Assembly: GCF_003634775.1 (NCBI RefSeq)
Contig: NZ_RBXB01000001.1
Coordinates: forward strand, 124,001-188,000
Origin: Chryseobacterium defluvii
Lineage (GTDB): Bacteria; Bacteroidota; Bacteroidia; Flavobacteriales; Weeksellaceae
Direction: 5' to 3'
Length of the DNA stretch: 64,000 nt
The notes under the pieces were generated by a model. The model searched no databases, was not told the DNA's origin, and was given only the letters and a program-made list of their open reading frames with translations. This document shows positions 8,020-18,424 of the stretch, one piece after another; position 1 is the first letter of the stretch, and every line of letters starts with the position of its first letter. The position numbers and the translations under genes are program-made.

Positions 8020-10935
8020 ATGAAGAAAATTTTTACTTCTTTCTTTATTCTTTCTTTATTAGGAACAGCGAATGCACAATGGAGCCAGACTGCTTTTAAG
8101 GGAGAAAAAATAAAAGAAGGTTCAGAAATTAGAAATTATTACACCCTGGATCTTTCTATGTTAAGATCCCAGTTAGCCAATGCCTCTGAAATGGGGAACA
8201 ATGCAAAGCCGGTAGAAGTTTCTATCCCTACATTAGGTGGAAAGGTAGAAAAATTTGCAGTATATAGTTTTCCCGTTGTTGTAAAAGAACTGGCAGACAA
8301 ATATCAACTGGGCTCTTATGTTGGAGTGGGGATTGATGATCCAACCAAGTATATAAGATTTTCAACGTCTCCAAATGATTTTCAGTCCATGATTATTAAA
8401 GATGGAGTATATCAGTTTATTGACCCTGCGGATAATTCCAAAACAGTTTACAGTGTTCATCCTAAAACATTAAAAACAGGTTCTCAGGGGTTTGTATGTA
8501 CTATGGATGAAGATATCTTATCAAAAGAACAAATTGCTAAGCTATTTAATTCCAATAAATCTAAAGCCTTCACCAATAACCCTACGGATTTCTCAAAAGC
8601 TTCTGACAAGAAATACAGAACAATGAGATTAGCCTTGTCTGCTACTGGTGAATATACAACCTATTTCGGTGGAACAATTGCAGGAGCGTTAGCGGGTATG
8701 AATAATACGATGACCAGAGTAAATGGAGTTTTTGAAAAAGATTTTGCTTTACATCTCAATATTCAAAACTTTAATAATATCATTTATACTAACGCAGCAA
8801 CAGATCCTTATACAGGTAACCTTAACTTACAATTGCAGCAAACACTTACTGCAAATGTTGGAAATGATAATTATGATATCGGACACGTGTTTAATGCTGC
8901 AGGAGGAAATGGTAATGCAGGATGTATTGGTTGTGTCTGCGTGAACCCTGCCACCAATACTTCATTGCAAAAAGGTTCTGCTTTTACTCAGCATACAACT
9001 CCACAAGGTGACATCTTTGATATTGATTATGTAGCTCATGAGATGGGGCACCAATTAGGAGCTAATCATACCTTCTCCCATGCTTTAGAAGGAGCCGGTG
9101 TAAATATGGAGCCGGGATCAGGATCTACTATTATGGGATATGCCGGTATTACCAATGCGAATGTTCAGCTTAATTCCGATGCTTATTTCCATGTAGTAAG
9201 TATTCTTCAGGTACAAAATAACCTGACAAACAAAACATGTGATGTAGAAACAGTGGTTGCTAATAATCCTCCGGTAATCAGTGCAATGGCAGATTATATG
9301 ATTCCTAAAGGAACAGCATTCGTACTTACGGGAAATGCAACAGATCCGGAAGGTAATCCAATGACCTACACCTGGGAACAATTTGATAACGCACAGGTAA
9401 CGGTTCCTGCTATTAACGGGAATAACACTACCGGTCCATTATTCAGATCTATACTTCCTACCGCTTCGCCTACAAGATACTTTCCGAAACTGGCAACAGT
9501 AATAGCCGGAAATTTATCTTCAACTGCAGATTGGGAAGCTGTTCCCCTTAAATCGAGAGCAACAGATTTCGTACTTACGGTAAGAGACAACCATCCGAAT
9601 GTGTTTCAGCAACAAACCAATTCTGCATTGCAGCATATTGATGTGGGCAACGAGGGACCATTCAAGGTAACCTCCACAACCGTTTATAACAATATGCCGG
9701 GAGCAATTACCTGGGATGTGGTCGGAACAAACGGAGGCTCTTATAATACACCAAATGTTAAGATAGATTACACTACCGATAATGGACTTAACTGGACTGT
9801 TATTACTCCGTCTACTGCTAATGACGGAGCAGAACCGTATTCATTTTCTTCGCTTTCTGCAGGAACGAATGTTAAGATCAGAGTAAGCGCTATCGGAAAT
9901 GTATTCTATGCTATCGGAAGTGCAACGGTTTCTGCAACTCCAGGAGCCTGTTCTTCAGCAGCGCCTACAGGAGTAGTGGTTACAGGGATTACCATGACTT
10001 CTATGAATGTAACATGGACTGCTCTTCAGGGAGCAACGTATTCCCTAAGATATAGAAAAGTAGGATCCGCTACATGGACTACAGTAGCTGTGCCAACAAA
10101 TTCTTATCAGGTTACAGGTTTAGAAGAAGGAACCCAATATGAGGTGCAGGTAGCCAATGTTTGTGCAGCTACCGTAGGAACTTATTCGGCTTCAACGAAC
10201 TTTAATACGTTACCTTATGCATTCTGTACAAATAGTGCGGGCAGTGCAGCAGATGAATATATTTCAGATGTTACGGTAACACCATCCGGATCAGCTGCCA
10301 TTTCAAATCCTAGTGGGGCATCAACCTATACAAACTATACTACTGATTTATCTAAATTGATTACTCTTACACAGGGAACTTCAAATAATAATATCAGTAT
10401 TGCAAAAGCTTGGACAGCCCAACAATATGCAGAAGGAGTTACAGCTTGGATAGATTTTAACAGAGATGGAAACTTCTCAGATACGGAAATCATTTTTACA
10501 AGTTCTCCAAGTGTTACCACACCGGTTTCGGGAACATTCTCAGTTCCTGCAACAGCCTATGCGGGGGGTAAAAATGTGATTATGAGAGTAATGTTGGTAT
10601 ATGCTGGTCAGCCTGGAAATGGCTGCGAAGCTTATGCATATGGGGAGATTGAAGATTATCCGGTGCTTATACAACAAGTATTGGGAACTGAAGATACGAT
10701 CAAAAATAATGATGGCATCCAAATCTATCCTAACCCGGCAACTGATGTCTTAAACGTTACTAAAGTTTCTGACAAAGCTTCTTATAAAATCTATGCTACT
10801 ACAGGACAATTGGTAGGAAGCGGAAATATAAGCGGCGGGAAGATCAATGTTTCTGCACTATTGAAAGGCGGATACGTTATCACCATCGAAGAAAAAGGAA
10901 AAGATTTATTCAAATCGAAATTTATCAAAAAATAG
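8020..10935 (+). CDS. Secreted reprolysin-like zinc metalloprotease with FN3, GEVED and T9SS type A domains
   Basis: This 971-aa exported protease starts with a signal peptide (residues 1-19, ending ANA-Q) and a propeptide-like region (~20-195). The catalytic domain (~199-410) has the zinc motif HEMGHQLGANH at H340-H350 (HExxHxxGxxH) and a met-turn segment with IMGYAG. Next come Ig/PKD-like beta modules, one FN3 domain (~643-735), one GEVED domain (~736-885) and a T9SS type A sorting domain (~900-971, with IYPNPATDVLNV). It should leave the cell through T9SS and be anchored or released at the surface. Substrate is unknown. It is paralogous to the next gene and shares an almost identical start (MKKIFTSFF). 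Confidence 0.88.
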   Translation: MKKIFTSFFILSLLGTANAQWSQTAFKGEKIKEGSEIRNYYTLDLSMLRSQLANASEMGNNAKPVEVSIPTLGGKVEKFAVYSFPVVVKELADKYQLGSYVGVGIDDPTKYIRFSTSPNDFQSMIIKDGVYQFIDPADNSKTVYSVHPKTLKTGSQGFVCTMDEDILSKEQIAKLFNSNKSKAFTNNPTDFSKASDKKYRTMRLALSATGEYTTYFGGTIAGALAGMNNTMTRVNGVFEKDFALHLNIQNFNNIIYTNAATDPYTGNLNLQLQQTLTANVGNDNYDIGHVFNAAGGNGNAGCIGCVCVNPATNTSLQKGSAFTQHTTPQGDIFDIDYVAHEMGHQLGANHTFSHALEGAGVNMEPGSGSTIMGYAGITNANVQLNSDAYFHVVSILQVQNNLTNKTCDVETVVANNPPVISAMADYMIPKGTAFVLTGNATDPEGNPMTYTWEQFDNAQVTVPAINGNNTTGPLFRSILPTASPTRYFPKLATVIAGNLSSTADWEAVPLKSRATDFVLTVRDNHPNVFQQQTNSALQHIDVGNEGPFKVTSTTVYNNMPGAITWDVVGTNGGSYNTPNVKIDYTTDNGLNWTVITPSTANDGAEPYSFSSLSAGTNVKIRVSAIGNVFYAIGSATVSATPGACSSAAPTGVVVTGITMTSMNVTWTALQGATYSLRYRKVGSATWTTVAVPTNSYQVTGLEEGTQYEVQVANVCAATVGTYSASTNFNTLPYAFCTNSAGSAADEYISDVTVTPSGSAAISNPSGASTYTNYTTDLSKLITLTQGTSNNNISIAKAWTAQQYAEGVTAWIDFNRDGNFSDTEIIFTSSPSVTTPVSGTFSVPATAYAGGKNVIMRVMLVYAGQPGNGCEAYAYGEIEDYPVLIQQVLGTEDTIKNNDGIQIYPNPATDVLNVTKVSDKASYKIYATTGQLVGSGNISGGKINVSALLKGGYVITIEEKGKDLFKSKFIKK

Positions 10936-10956
10936 AATAATAGACTTTTGATTATA

Positions 10957-10988
10957 TAAAACCTCAGGCTTTTGTCTGAGGTTTTTTT
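10957..10988 (+). terminator. Terminator after the first metalloprotease gene
   Basis: AACCTCAG pairs with CTGAGGTT around a short loop, followed by a T7 run. It separates the two metalloprotease genes into individual transcription units. Confidence 0.85.
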
Positions 10989-11069
10989 ATCCTTTAATCA
11001 TACAAAGAAGTATTGTGGAGTTTCTATAAAAAAAATACTTGTAGCTATAATTTACTAATAAAAAATGAT

Positions 11070-11077
11070 TAGCTTTG
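11070..11077 (+). promoter_or_regulatory. -7 box of the second metalloprotease gene
   Basis: TAGCTTTG matches TAnnTTTG and lies 27 bp before the start codon. A TTG at 11039-11041 is somewhat too distant (28 bp) for a standard -33 element. Confidence 0.45.
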
Positions 11078-11104
11078 TATGATTAATATAATATTGAGAA
11101 AGTT

Positions 11105-14100
11105 ATGAAGAAAATTTTTACTTCTTTCTTTTTCCTCTGTCTGTTTGTGGTTACCAGTGCACAATGGAAACCAGCAGCATTCTATGGGGAAAAACTCAGG
11201 GCAAGATCGGATATTAAGAACTATTTTGCACTGGATATTTCCGAATTAAGGTCTCAGTTGACAGGAGCACAGGAAATGGGGAAAAACGCAAAACCCGTTA
11301 CGATTTCCTTGCCGACTTTAGACGGAAAAATGGAAAGATTTGCCGTATATAGCTTCCCGGTTGTGGTGAAAGCTTTGGCAGATCAATATCAATTAGGATC
11401 TTATGTAGGAGTGGGGATAGATGATCCCGGCAAATATTTAAGATTTAGTTTGGCTCCCGATGATTTTCAGTCGATGATCATCAAAAATGGCCAATATGAA
11501 TTTATAGAGCCTGTGGATCAAGCCAAAACAGTTTATGGTGTGCACCCTAAAACGGATAAAAGTAATGAAGGCTTCTTATGCTCAACAAAAGAAGATCCGG
11601 CTTATCAAAAAGAATTGGAAAAGCTTTATCAGAATGGTAAGTCTTTTGCCAATCAGTCTAATAATTTTGCCAAAAATTCAGATAAGAAATATAGAACGAT
11701 GAGACTGGCAATGTCTGTTACCGGGGAGTATACACAATACTTCGGAGGTGTAGCAGGTGCTTTGGCAGCTATCAACGCTACTCTTACAAGAGTAAACGGG
11801 GTTTTTGAAAAGGATTTTGCATTGCATTTGAATTTGCAGAATTATCCGGCGTTAATCTATACTGACCCGGCAACCGACCCTTATTCTCCTGCTGCCCAGA
11901 TGAACAACTGGAATGTACAGCTTCAGCAGACCCTTACCGCAAACGTAGGAAATGCCAATTATGATATCGGGCATTTATTCGGTGCTTCAGGAGGTGGAGG
12001 TAATGCAGGTTGTATCGGTTGTGTTTGTGTTAATCCAACAAGTAGTACTTCACAGCAAAAAGGTTCAGGATATACTTCTCCTGCGGATGGTATTCCTCAG
12101 GGAGATAATTTTGATATAGACTATGTTGCTCACGAAATGGGGCACCAGTTAGGAGGTAACCATACATTCTCTCATGCCTTAGAAGGTTCTGGAGTAAATG
12201 TTGAGCCTGGTTCAGGTTCAACGATTATGGGATATGCAGGGATTACAGGTCCTAATACAGATGTACAGCCGCACTCTGACCCATACTTCCATAATGTAAG
12301 TATCAAACAGGTTCAGACTAACTTAATCAACAAGACGTGTGATATTGAGACTGCCATTACCAATAACCCACCAGTAATTGCTGCTTTACCTACTTATAAT
12401 ATTCCTAAAGGAACAGCATTTGTTCTTACGGCTTCAGTTACAGATCCGGAGAATGACCCAATGACATATACCTGGGAAGAGGTAGATAATGCTTCAGTTA
12501 CTATCAATAAAAATAATTTGGGTACAACAACATCCGGAGCTTCATTCAGATCGTTTAACCCAACTACCAACCCAACAAGATATTTTCCTAAGTTTTCTTC
12601 AGTATTGGCAGGAGTATTAAACAATGCCAACAATACTTGGGAATCTGTATCTACCGTAGCAAGAACTTCAAAATTTGCGATAACGGTAAGAGATAATAAT
12701 CCGGCTGCTAACCAACAGCAAACCCAATATGCTGAGCAGACTATTATTGTAGGAAATGATGGTCCTTTTACTGTCACTACAACTACAGCATATAATAACG
12801 GGCCTACAAACGTAACATGGAATGTGGCTAATACATCTGCTGCTCCATATAGTGTTGCTAATGTAAAAATTGATTTTTCTTCAGATAATGGAAATACATG
12901 GACCGTTCTTACGGCATCAACAGCTAATGACGGAAATGAAGATTTAAACTTCGGATCATTACCTGTTGGTACTAACATTAAGATCAAAGTAAGTGCTGTT
13001 GGAAACGTATTCTATGCTATCGGAAATGCTGTTATGGCAAGCTTAGCAGTTTGTACAAGTGCTCCGCCGGCAGGTGTGGCTGTTTCTGCCATCACACAAA
13101 CACAGGCAACTGTTACCTGGAACTCGTCAGTGGGAGCTACCTATGTAATTCGTTATCGTCCGGTAGGAAGTGCAACATGGTTACAGACTACATCTGCAAC
13201 AAACACTGTTGTATTGAGTCCATTAACCCAAGGTACAAAATATGAAGTTCAGGTAGCTAATGTATGTTCAGGGACTCAAGGGAACTTCTCACCTTCTGTA
13301 ATATTCATCACTGCCTTACAACCTTATTGTCCGGTTACCTCTAATAACTCAAACGGACATATCACAAATGTAACAGTATCTCCTACGAATTCATATTCAA
13401 TGAGTAATAACTCCGGAGCTAGTTTGTATACAGATTATGCAACTAATCCGGCTACATTAATTACCTTAGTAAGAAATACTGCCAATAATACAGTTTCCGT
13501 ATCAAGGTTCATTCCTTCAAGTACATATGCTACTTCAATTTGGATTGACTTTAATGGAAATGGTGTTTTTGAAAACACGGCTACGGAAAGAGTAATGAAC
13601 TTAGGTTACTCTAATACCACTCCGGTAACTGCTACATTTAATGTACCTGCTACTACAGCTACAAGTATTGTAAAAATGCGTGTGATCATGTCATATCTTA
13701 CAATCAGTAATCCATGTTCCAATCTTACAGGATCTGGAGGTGGAGAAATTGAAGACTATGCTGTAGAGTTTGTTGATATGCAACCTTGTACAACGGCAGC
13801 ACCTAGTAACATTAACGTAGCTAATATTACAGCTTCCACAGCGACGGTTTCTTGGATCGGAACTACTGGGGCGACTTATGTATTAAGATACAGACAGATT
13901 GGTTCTCCTACCTGGATTACAGTAAACCCTGCTACTAATCCATATGTAATCTCCGGTTTAACTGGTCAGACTCAGTATGAAGTACAGGTTTCTACCATTT
14001 GTGGAGGAACTCAGGGACCATTCTCAGCATCCACCAACTTTACCACTCCGGCTATAAGCTATTGTAATAGCGGTACTGCAACGGTAACGGATGGCTATAT

Positions 14101-16807
14101 CAATAATATTACCATGACGGGTATCAATACCCCTATCATGAGTAATAACTCAGGTCCTAGTACTTATACGGATTATTCCAATGATCCTGCCAAGCTTATC
14201 ACTTTAGGACGTAATACAACAGGAAATATACTTTCTGTAGGAAGAACAATCCTTTCCGGTACTTATTCTACGTATGCTTGGATCGACTTTAATGGAGACG
14301 GATTATTTAACAACAACCCGTCAACAACACCTGGAGGGGAAAGAATCATGAATTTAGGATATTCTTCCACTACTCCGGTAACCGCTAATTTTGCTGTTCC
14401 AGCTAATGCTTATATAGGAGCTAACAAGCTGAAAATGCGTGTTATTGTTTATTACTTAACACCTACTGATGCTTGTTCACCTCTTACAAGCAACGGAGAG
14501 GTAGAAGATTACCAGGTTAAATTTGTTGATATTCCTGCATGTACCACGGCCGCACCAACAGGTATTACCATGAGTAATATTGCTGCTACTACTGCTACTG
14601 TTTCATGGCTGGGAGCAACGGGGGCTACCTATTATGTAAGATGGAGAACAACCTCCCCTGTAGGAGCATGGATTACTTCACCTCTTGTTACGACAAACAG
14701 TTATAACATTACAGGTCTTACAGAACAAACGGCTTATGAAGTACAAGTATCTACCGTATGTGGTGGAACGCAGGGACCATGGTCAACATCTACACTGTTT
14801 ACCACTACTCCTATCACTTATTGTCCTATGGTAGGTACAGGGACTAATGATCATATCTCGAATGTGACGATTACTCCTGTAAACCCGGGTATTCCTCCAA
14901 TGAGTAATACTTCCGTACAGACAAATTATATCAGCTATACCACTCCGGCTACCCTTGTTACATTAGACATCGGTTCGAATGGAAATAAAATTTCTGTTGC
15001 CAAAGGCTGGACAGGTTCCACTTATAATGATGCGGTATCTGCCTGGATCGATTTCAACAGAAACGGAGTATTCGAAACTACTGAGCAAATATTGAACTCG
15101 GCAGCAAGTACTACATCTCCTGTAACCGCATTATTTAACGTGCCGACCACGGCTTATAACGGACCGCTTACCACAACCATGAGAGTGGTATTGAAGCGTA
15201 CCAGTTCGCCGGTAATGTGTCAGAATGCTTTAAATGGTGAAGTAGAAGATTATGCAGTGAAATTAAGACCGTGTGCAAGCACGACTCCTAATGCCCCTAC
15301 ATTCAATACCATTACTCATAACTCAGCAATTGTAAACCTTACAGGAGCTGCGAACAACATTACGTATCTGGTACAATACAGAGTGGCAGGAACAACGGCC
15401 TGGACAGATGTGTATGCATCTACTCTTTTAGGAAATGTTCCGTTGACTTTAACAGGTTTAACACCTGCAACGACTTATGAAGTACAGGTTTCTGCGGTGT
15501 GTGGAAATACACCGGGTGCTCCTACAGCGATTAAGACGTTTACCACAAGATGTGATCCGACACCACCAAGTGTAACGATCAGTAATATAACAACCAACTC
15601 AGCTCAAATCACATGGACTCCGCTTGCAGCAAGTTCTACCTATGTGATGCGATACAGAGTGGTAGGAACAACCACATGGACAACGGTAAACTTACCGGCT
15701 CCACCAATAAATACCTATACGCTTGGCGGACTGTCTCCATATACAACTTATGAAGTTCAGATTGCTAATGTTTGTAACGGTGAAACGACGGTTAATCCAT
15801 ATTCGAATCCTAAGGTGTTTACTACGGAAAGAACATGTGAATTGCCACCTCCGGGATTAACGATTACTACCCTTACTCCGACAAGTGCGGTAGTGGTTTG
15901 GGATCCGTTCCCGGGAGCTACCTATATCCTAAGATATAGAAAAGTAGGTATTCCAAGCTGGACTACCATTGCAGTTCCTACCAATACCTATACTCTTACC
16001 AACTTAGTTGAGTTAACGAAATACGAAATGCAGGTAGCCAATGTTTGTAGCGGTACACCGGGTAACTTTACACCACCGTACTACTTCACAACACCTACGG
16101 TGATCTACTGCCAGATGTCCGGACAAAGTTCAGCCACTGACTATATTTCAAAAGTGACGGTGAAGCCAAACGGCAAACCTAATATGGAGAATGCTTCTGT
16201 AGCTTCTAATTACACAGATTATTCTGGTAACCCTGCTACATTCATTGAATTGATCCAGGGCTCTACAGGAAACCAGATCTCTATTGAGAAAACGGTTACC
16301 AATGAAGCAGGTGTTGCGGTATGGATCGACTTCGACAGAAGCGGTACATTTGATCCGAATGAAAGAATCGTTGCTGCAGGTCCGAATACCACAACTCCTA
16401 TTACAGGAACATTCAATGTACCGGCTAATGCATTTGTAAGCATGACAGACTATAAATATGTAGTGATGAGAGTGGCGATGCAGAGAGGAGGTATTCCGGT
16501 GAACTGTACAAGCTTCCCATATGGAGAAGTAGAGGATTACACGGTAAGAATTTCCAAACTACCTGTTGCTACCGGACTTAACCAGGATGATATCATGATC
16601 TACCCGAACCCGGTAAGCTCAGTATTGTATGTGAAGAATATCAGCAAAAAAGCTCAATATAAGATATACAATGCAGCAGGACAACTTGTAGCCAATGGAA
16701 TTCTATTGAACAACCAGATCAATGTAAGTAAACTGATCAATGGAGTTTATGTGATAGATATTGAAGATGTAAAAGGCAATGTTCAGAAGAAGTTTATTAA
16801 AGAATAA
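11105..16807 (+). CDS. Giant secreted reprolysin-like metalloprotease with repeated FN3 and GEVED modules and T9SS type A signal
   Basis: This 1900-aa paralogue of the preceding protease has a signal peptide (1-19, ending TSA-Q), a propeptide, and a catalytic domain from about residue 193 with the zinc motif HEMGHQLGGNH at H343-H353. The C-terminal half is expanded to six FN3-type modules (each opening with Cys and a proline-rich start such as CTTAAP) and four GEVED domains (starting near residues 741, 987, 1239 and 1668; marked by WIDFNGNG-type and GEVEDY-type motifs). A T9SS type A sorting domain closes the protein (~1823-1900, IYPNPVSSVLYV). GEVED and FN3 modules suggest binding of extracellular glycans or proteins. 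The expansion by internal duplication is visible directly; the biological substrate is not. Confidence 0.87.
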   Translation: MKKIFTSFFFLCLFVVTSAQWKPAAFYGEKLRARSDIKNYFALDISELRSQLTGAQEMGKNAKPVTISLPTLDGKMERFAVYSFPVVVKALADQYQLGSYVGVGIDDPGKYLRFSLAPDDFQSMIIKNGQYEFIEPVDQAKTVYGVHPKTDKSNEGFLCSTKEDPAYQKELEKLYQNGKSFANQSNNFAKNSDKKYRTMRLAMSVTGEYTQYFGGVAGALAAINATLTRVNGVFEKDFALHLNLQNYPALIYTDPATDPYSPAAQMNNWNVQLQQTLTANVGNANYDIGHLFGASGGGGNAGCIGCVCVNPTSSTSQQKGSGYTSPADGIPQGDNFDIDYVAHEMGHQLGGNHTFSHALEGSGVNVEPGSGSTIMGYAGITGPNTDVQPHSDPYFHNVSIKQVQTNLINKTCDIETAITNNPPVIAALPTYNIPKGTAFVLTASVTDPENDPMTYTWEEVDNASVTINKNNLGTTTSGASFRSFNPTTNPTRYFPKFSSVLAGVLNNANNTWESVSTVARTSKFAITVRDNNPAANQQQTQYAEQTIIVGNDGPFTVTTTTAYNNGPTNVTWNVANTSAAPYSVANVKIDFSSDNGNTWTVLTASTANDGNEDLNFGSLPVGTNIKIKVSAVGNVFYAIGNAVMASLAVCTSAPPAGVAVSAITQTQATVTWNSSVGATYVIRYRPVGSATWLQTTSATNTVVLSPLTQGTKYEVQVANVCSGTQGNFSPSVIFITALQPYCPVTSNNSNGHITNVTVSPTNSYSMSNNSGASLYTDYATNPATLITLVRNTANNTVSVSRFIPSSTYATSIWIDFNGNGVFENTATERVMNLGYSNTTPVTATFNVPATTATSIVKMRVIMSYLTISNPCSNLTGSGGGEIEDYAVEFVDMQPCTTAAPSNINVANITASTATVSWIGTTGATYVLRYRQIGSPTWITVNPATNPYVISGLTGQTQYEVQVSTICGGTQGPFSASTNFTTPAISYCNSGTATVTDGYINNITMTGINTPIMSNNSGPSTYTDYSNDPAKLITLGRNTTGNILSVGRTILSGTYSTYAWIDFNGDGLFNNNPSTTPGGERIMNLGYSSTTPVTANFAVPANAYIGANKLKMRVIVYYLTPTDACSPLTSNGEVEDYQVKFVDIPACTTAAPTGITMSNIAATTATVSWLGATGATYYVRWRTTSPVGAWITSPLVTTNSYNITGLTEQTAYEVQVSTVCGGTQGPWSTSTLFTTTPITYCPMVGTGTNDHISNVTITPVNPGIPPMSNTSVQTNYISYTTPATLVTLDIGSNGNKISVAKGWTGSTYNDAVSAWIDFNRNGVFETTEQILNSAASTTSPVTALFNVPTTAYNGPLTTTMRVVLKRTSSPVMCQNALNGEVEDYAVKLRPCASTTPNAPTFNTITHNSAIVNLTGAANNITYLVQYRVAGTTAWTDVYASTLLGNVPLTLTGLTPATTYEVQVSAVCGNTPGAPTAIKTFTTRCDPTPPSVTISNITTNSAQITWTPLAASSTYVMRYRVVGTTTWTTVNLPAPPINTYTLGGLSPYTTYEVQIANVCNGETTVNPYSNPKVFTTERTCELPPPGLTITTLTPTSAVVVWDPFPGATYILRYRKVGIPSWTTIAVPTNTYTLTNLVELTKYEMQVANVCSGTPGNFTPPYYFTTPTVIYCQMSGQSSATDYISKVTVKPNGKPNMENASVASNYTDYSGNPATFIELIQGSTGNQISIEKTVTNEAGVAVWIDFDRSGTFDPNERIVAAGPNTTTPITGTFNVPANAFVSMTDYKYVVMRVAMQRGGIPVNCTSFPYGEVEDYTVRISKLPVATGLNQDDIMIYPNPVSSVLYVKNISKKAQYKIYNAAGQLVANGILLNNQINVSKLINGVYVIDIEDVKGNVQKKFIKE

Positions 16808-16830
16808 TAATTTAACTTCAAAATATAGAA

Positions 16831-16862
16831 TAAGCTCTCAGAAATGAGAGCTTATTTTTTTT
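16831..16862 (+). terminator. Terminator after the giant metalloprotease gene
   Basis: A perfect 10-bp stem (TAAGCTCTCA / TGAGAGCTTA) with loop GAAA is followed by a T-run. Confidence 0.9.
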
Positions 16863-16865
16863 AAG

Positions 16866-16900
16866 CTTAAAAAAGCGCGTCAGATCCTGACGCGCTTTTC
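16866..16900 (-). terminator. Terminator of the ruvB-paiB-MBL-coaE operon
   Basis: A GC-rich stem (AAGCGCGTCAG / CTGACGCGCTT) is flanked by A and T runs, so it can act in both directions. It lies 9 bp beyond the coaE stop codon on the minus strand, back to back with the plus-strand terminator. Confidence 0.85.
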
Positions 16901-16908
16901 ATTTTTAT

Positions 16909-17538
16909 TTATTCAATTTCGAAGATTATTTTTTCTGTCTGTTCTTTTAAATCTTCCAGATTGGTGTTATTGTAAATAATGCAATCAGCTAATTTGATTT
17001 TCTCCTTTTCCGGCATCTGTTTCTCCATAATGGATTCCACCTCCCTGTATGTTTTTCCATCACGATCCATTACCCTTTTTATCCTTATATTGTCTTCCGC
17101 GGTTACTAAAACAGATTTATAACATGCCAGATTAAGCTTTAATTCAAACAATAAAGCTGTTTCCTTAAAAACCAAATATTTGGTTTGCTTTTTTACCCAT
17201 TCTTCAAAATCAATCCGAACAGCGGGATGAATAATTTCATTTAGTTGCTGGAGCAGATCGTTATTATTAAAAACTTTTTCTGCTACAAATTTTCTGTCAT
17301 AAAGACCTTGTTCATCATAAGCCTCATTTCCGAGAAGATCTTTGATTTTTGCCTTTACTTCCCCGTTATCATTAACGATGGTTTTTGCCCTGTCATCGGA
17401 ATAATAAACAGGAAATCCGAATTCCTCTATAAAATGGGCAACAGTAGTTTTTCCCGAGCCGATTCCACCGGTCAGCCCAATTATCTTTGATACCGGTTCC
17501 GGTTCCGTTTTTATTGTTTCTGAATGTAATTCTTCCAT
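16909..17538 (-). CDS. coaE: Dephospho-CoA kinase
   Basis: This 209-aa enzyme performs the last step of coenzyme A synthesis, the ATP-dependent phosphorylation of the 3'-hydroxyl of dephospho-CoA. The Walker A motif GLTGGIGSGKTT is at residues ~22-33. The substrate region has YYSDDRAK, and HPAVR and the lid region follow as in the family. An extra N-terminal stretch of about 18 residues (EELHSETIKTEPEPVSK) precedes the conserved start, so a later start is possible, but no internal ATG lies before the P-loop. It is the last gene of a four-gene minus operon, 7 bp after the MBL hydrolase gene. Confidence 0.93.
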   Translation of the reverse strand: MEELHSETIKTEPEPVSKIIGLTGGIGSGKTTVAHFIEEFGFPVYYSDDRAKTIVNDNGEVKAKIKDLLGNEAYDEQGLYDRKFVAEKVFNNNDLLQQLNEIIHPAVRIDFEEWVKKQTKYLVFKETALLFELKLNLACYKSVLVTAEDNIRIKRVMDRDGKTYREVESIMEKQMPEKEKIKLADCIIYNNTNLEDLKEQTEKIIFEIE

Positions 17539-17545
17539 AGTCTAA

Positions 17546-18412
17546 TTAATATCCAAAAACTTCATTAAAGCTATAGGTCTCATCAAGTCTCACCCCTTTT
17601 TCAGTCATTTTAAGACTAGCCAGTTCATGATGGGCATCGTGCTCAAAGAACAACAAATATTCGTTATCAATACACTGCTTTAAAAACTTAGCTTTCTCTT
17701 CCATGGTTAACAAAGGTCTTGTATCATATCCCATCACATATACCTGATTGATGTGTCCTGTCGTAGGGATAAGATCCGCGGCAAAAACAATTGTTTTTTC
17801 CTGATATTGAATCACAGGAAGCATTTGCTTTTCCGTGTGTCCGTCAACGAAAATCACATCCATTTTCAGATCAGGCGCAAAACCGTAATTTCCTGTAGTG
17901 GGAAGAGGCAAAAAGTTTAGCTGACCACTTTCCTGCATAGGAAGTATATTTTCCTTCAAAAAACTAGCTTTCTCTCTGGCATTGGGTTCGGTTGCCCACT
18001 GCCAATGGTTTTCATTTGTCCAGAACTGGGAATTTTTAAAAGCCGGTCTATAGCCGGTCTTATCGTCATTCCACTCGATAGCACCTCCACAGTGATCAAA
18101 ATGAAGGTGGGTGAGAAAAACATCTGTAATATCTTCTTTTACGAAACCGTATTTTTTTAAGTTCTTGTCTAAATTATCGTCTCCCCAAAGAGAATAGTGA
18201 CCGAAGAATTTTTCATCCTGTTTATTTCCAAGGCCACAGTCGACCAGAATCAGTTTTTTGCCATCTTCAATCAGAAGGGAACGGGTTCCTAAATCAATCA
18301 AATTTCTCTCGTCTGCAGGATTGGTTTTTTCCCACAGACTCTTTGGGACGACTCCAAACATGGCACCGCCATCCAGTTTAAATTTTCCACACTGTATAGG
18401 ATATAGCTTCAT
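17546..18412 (-). CDS. MBL-fold metallo-hydrolase
   Basis: This 288-aa protein of the metallo-beta-lactamase fold has the metal-binding motif THLHFDHCGG (HxHxDH) near residues 101-110, a later FVDGHT histidine and an aspartate in FAADLIPT. The pattern resembles the lactonase / quorum-quenching subgroup of cytoplasmic MBL hydrolases. No signal peptide is present. The substrate cannot be read from sequence. It lies 12 bp after the PaiB-like gene and 7 bp before coaE in the same operon. Confidence 0.8.
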   Translation of the reverse strand: MKLYPIQCGKFKLDGGAMFGVVPKSLWEKTNPADERNLIDLGTRSLLIEDGKKLILVDCGLGNKQDEKFFGHYSLWGDDNLDKNLKKYGFVKEDITDVFLTHLHFDHCGGAIEWNDDKTGYRPAFKNSQFWTNENHWQWATEPNAREKASFLKENILPMQESGQLNFLPLPTTGNYGFAPDLKMDVIFVDGHTEKQMLPVIQYQEKTIVFAADLIPTTGHINQVYVMGYDTRPLLTMEEKAKFLKQCIDNEYLLFFEHDAHHELASLKMTEKGVRLDETYSFNEVFGY

Positions 18413-18424
18413 ATAATATATTGT

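Noticed and set aside
13000..16600. Regular repeats considered as CRISPR or DNA satellite
   Set aside because: They are FN3 and GEVED protein modules in one open reading frame, far longer and more diverged than CRISPR repeats. No CRISPR array was seen in the window.
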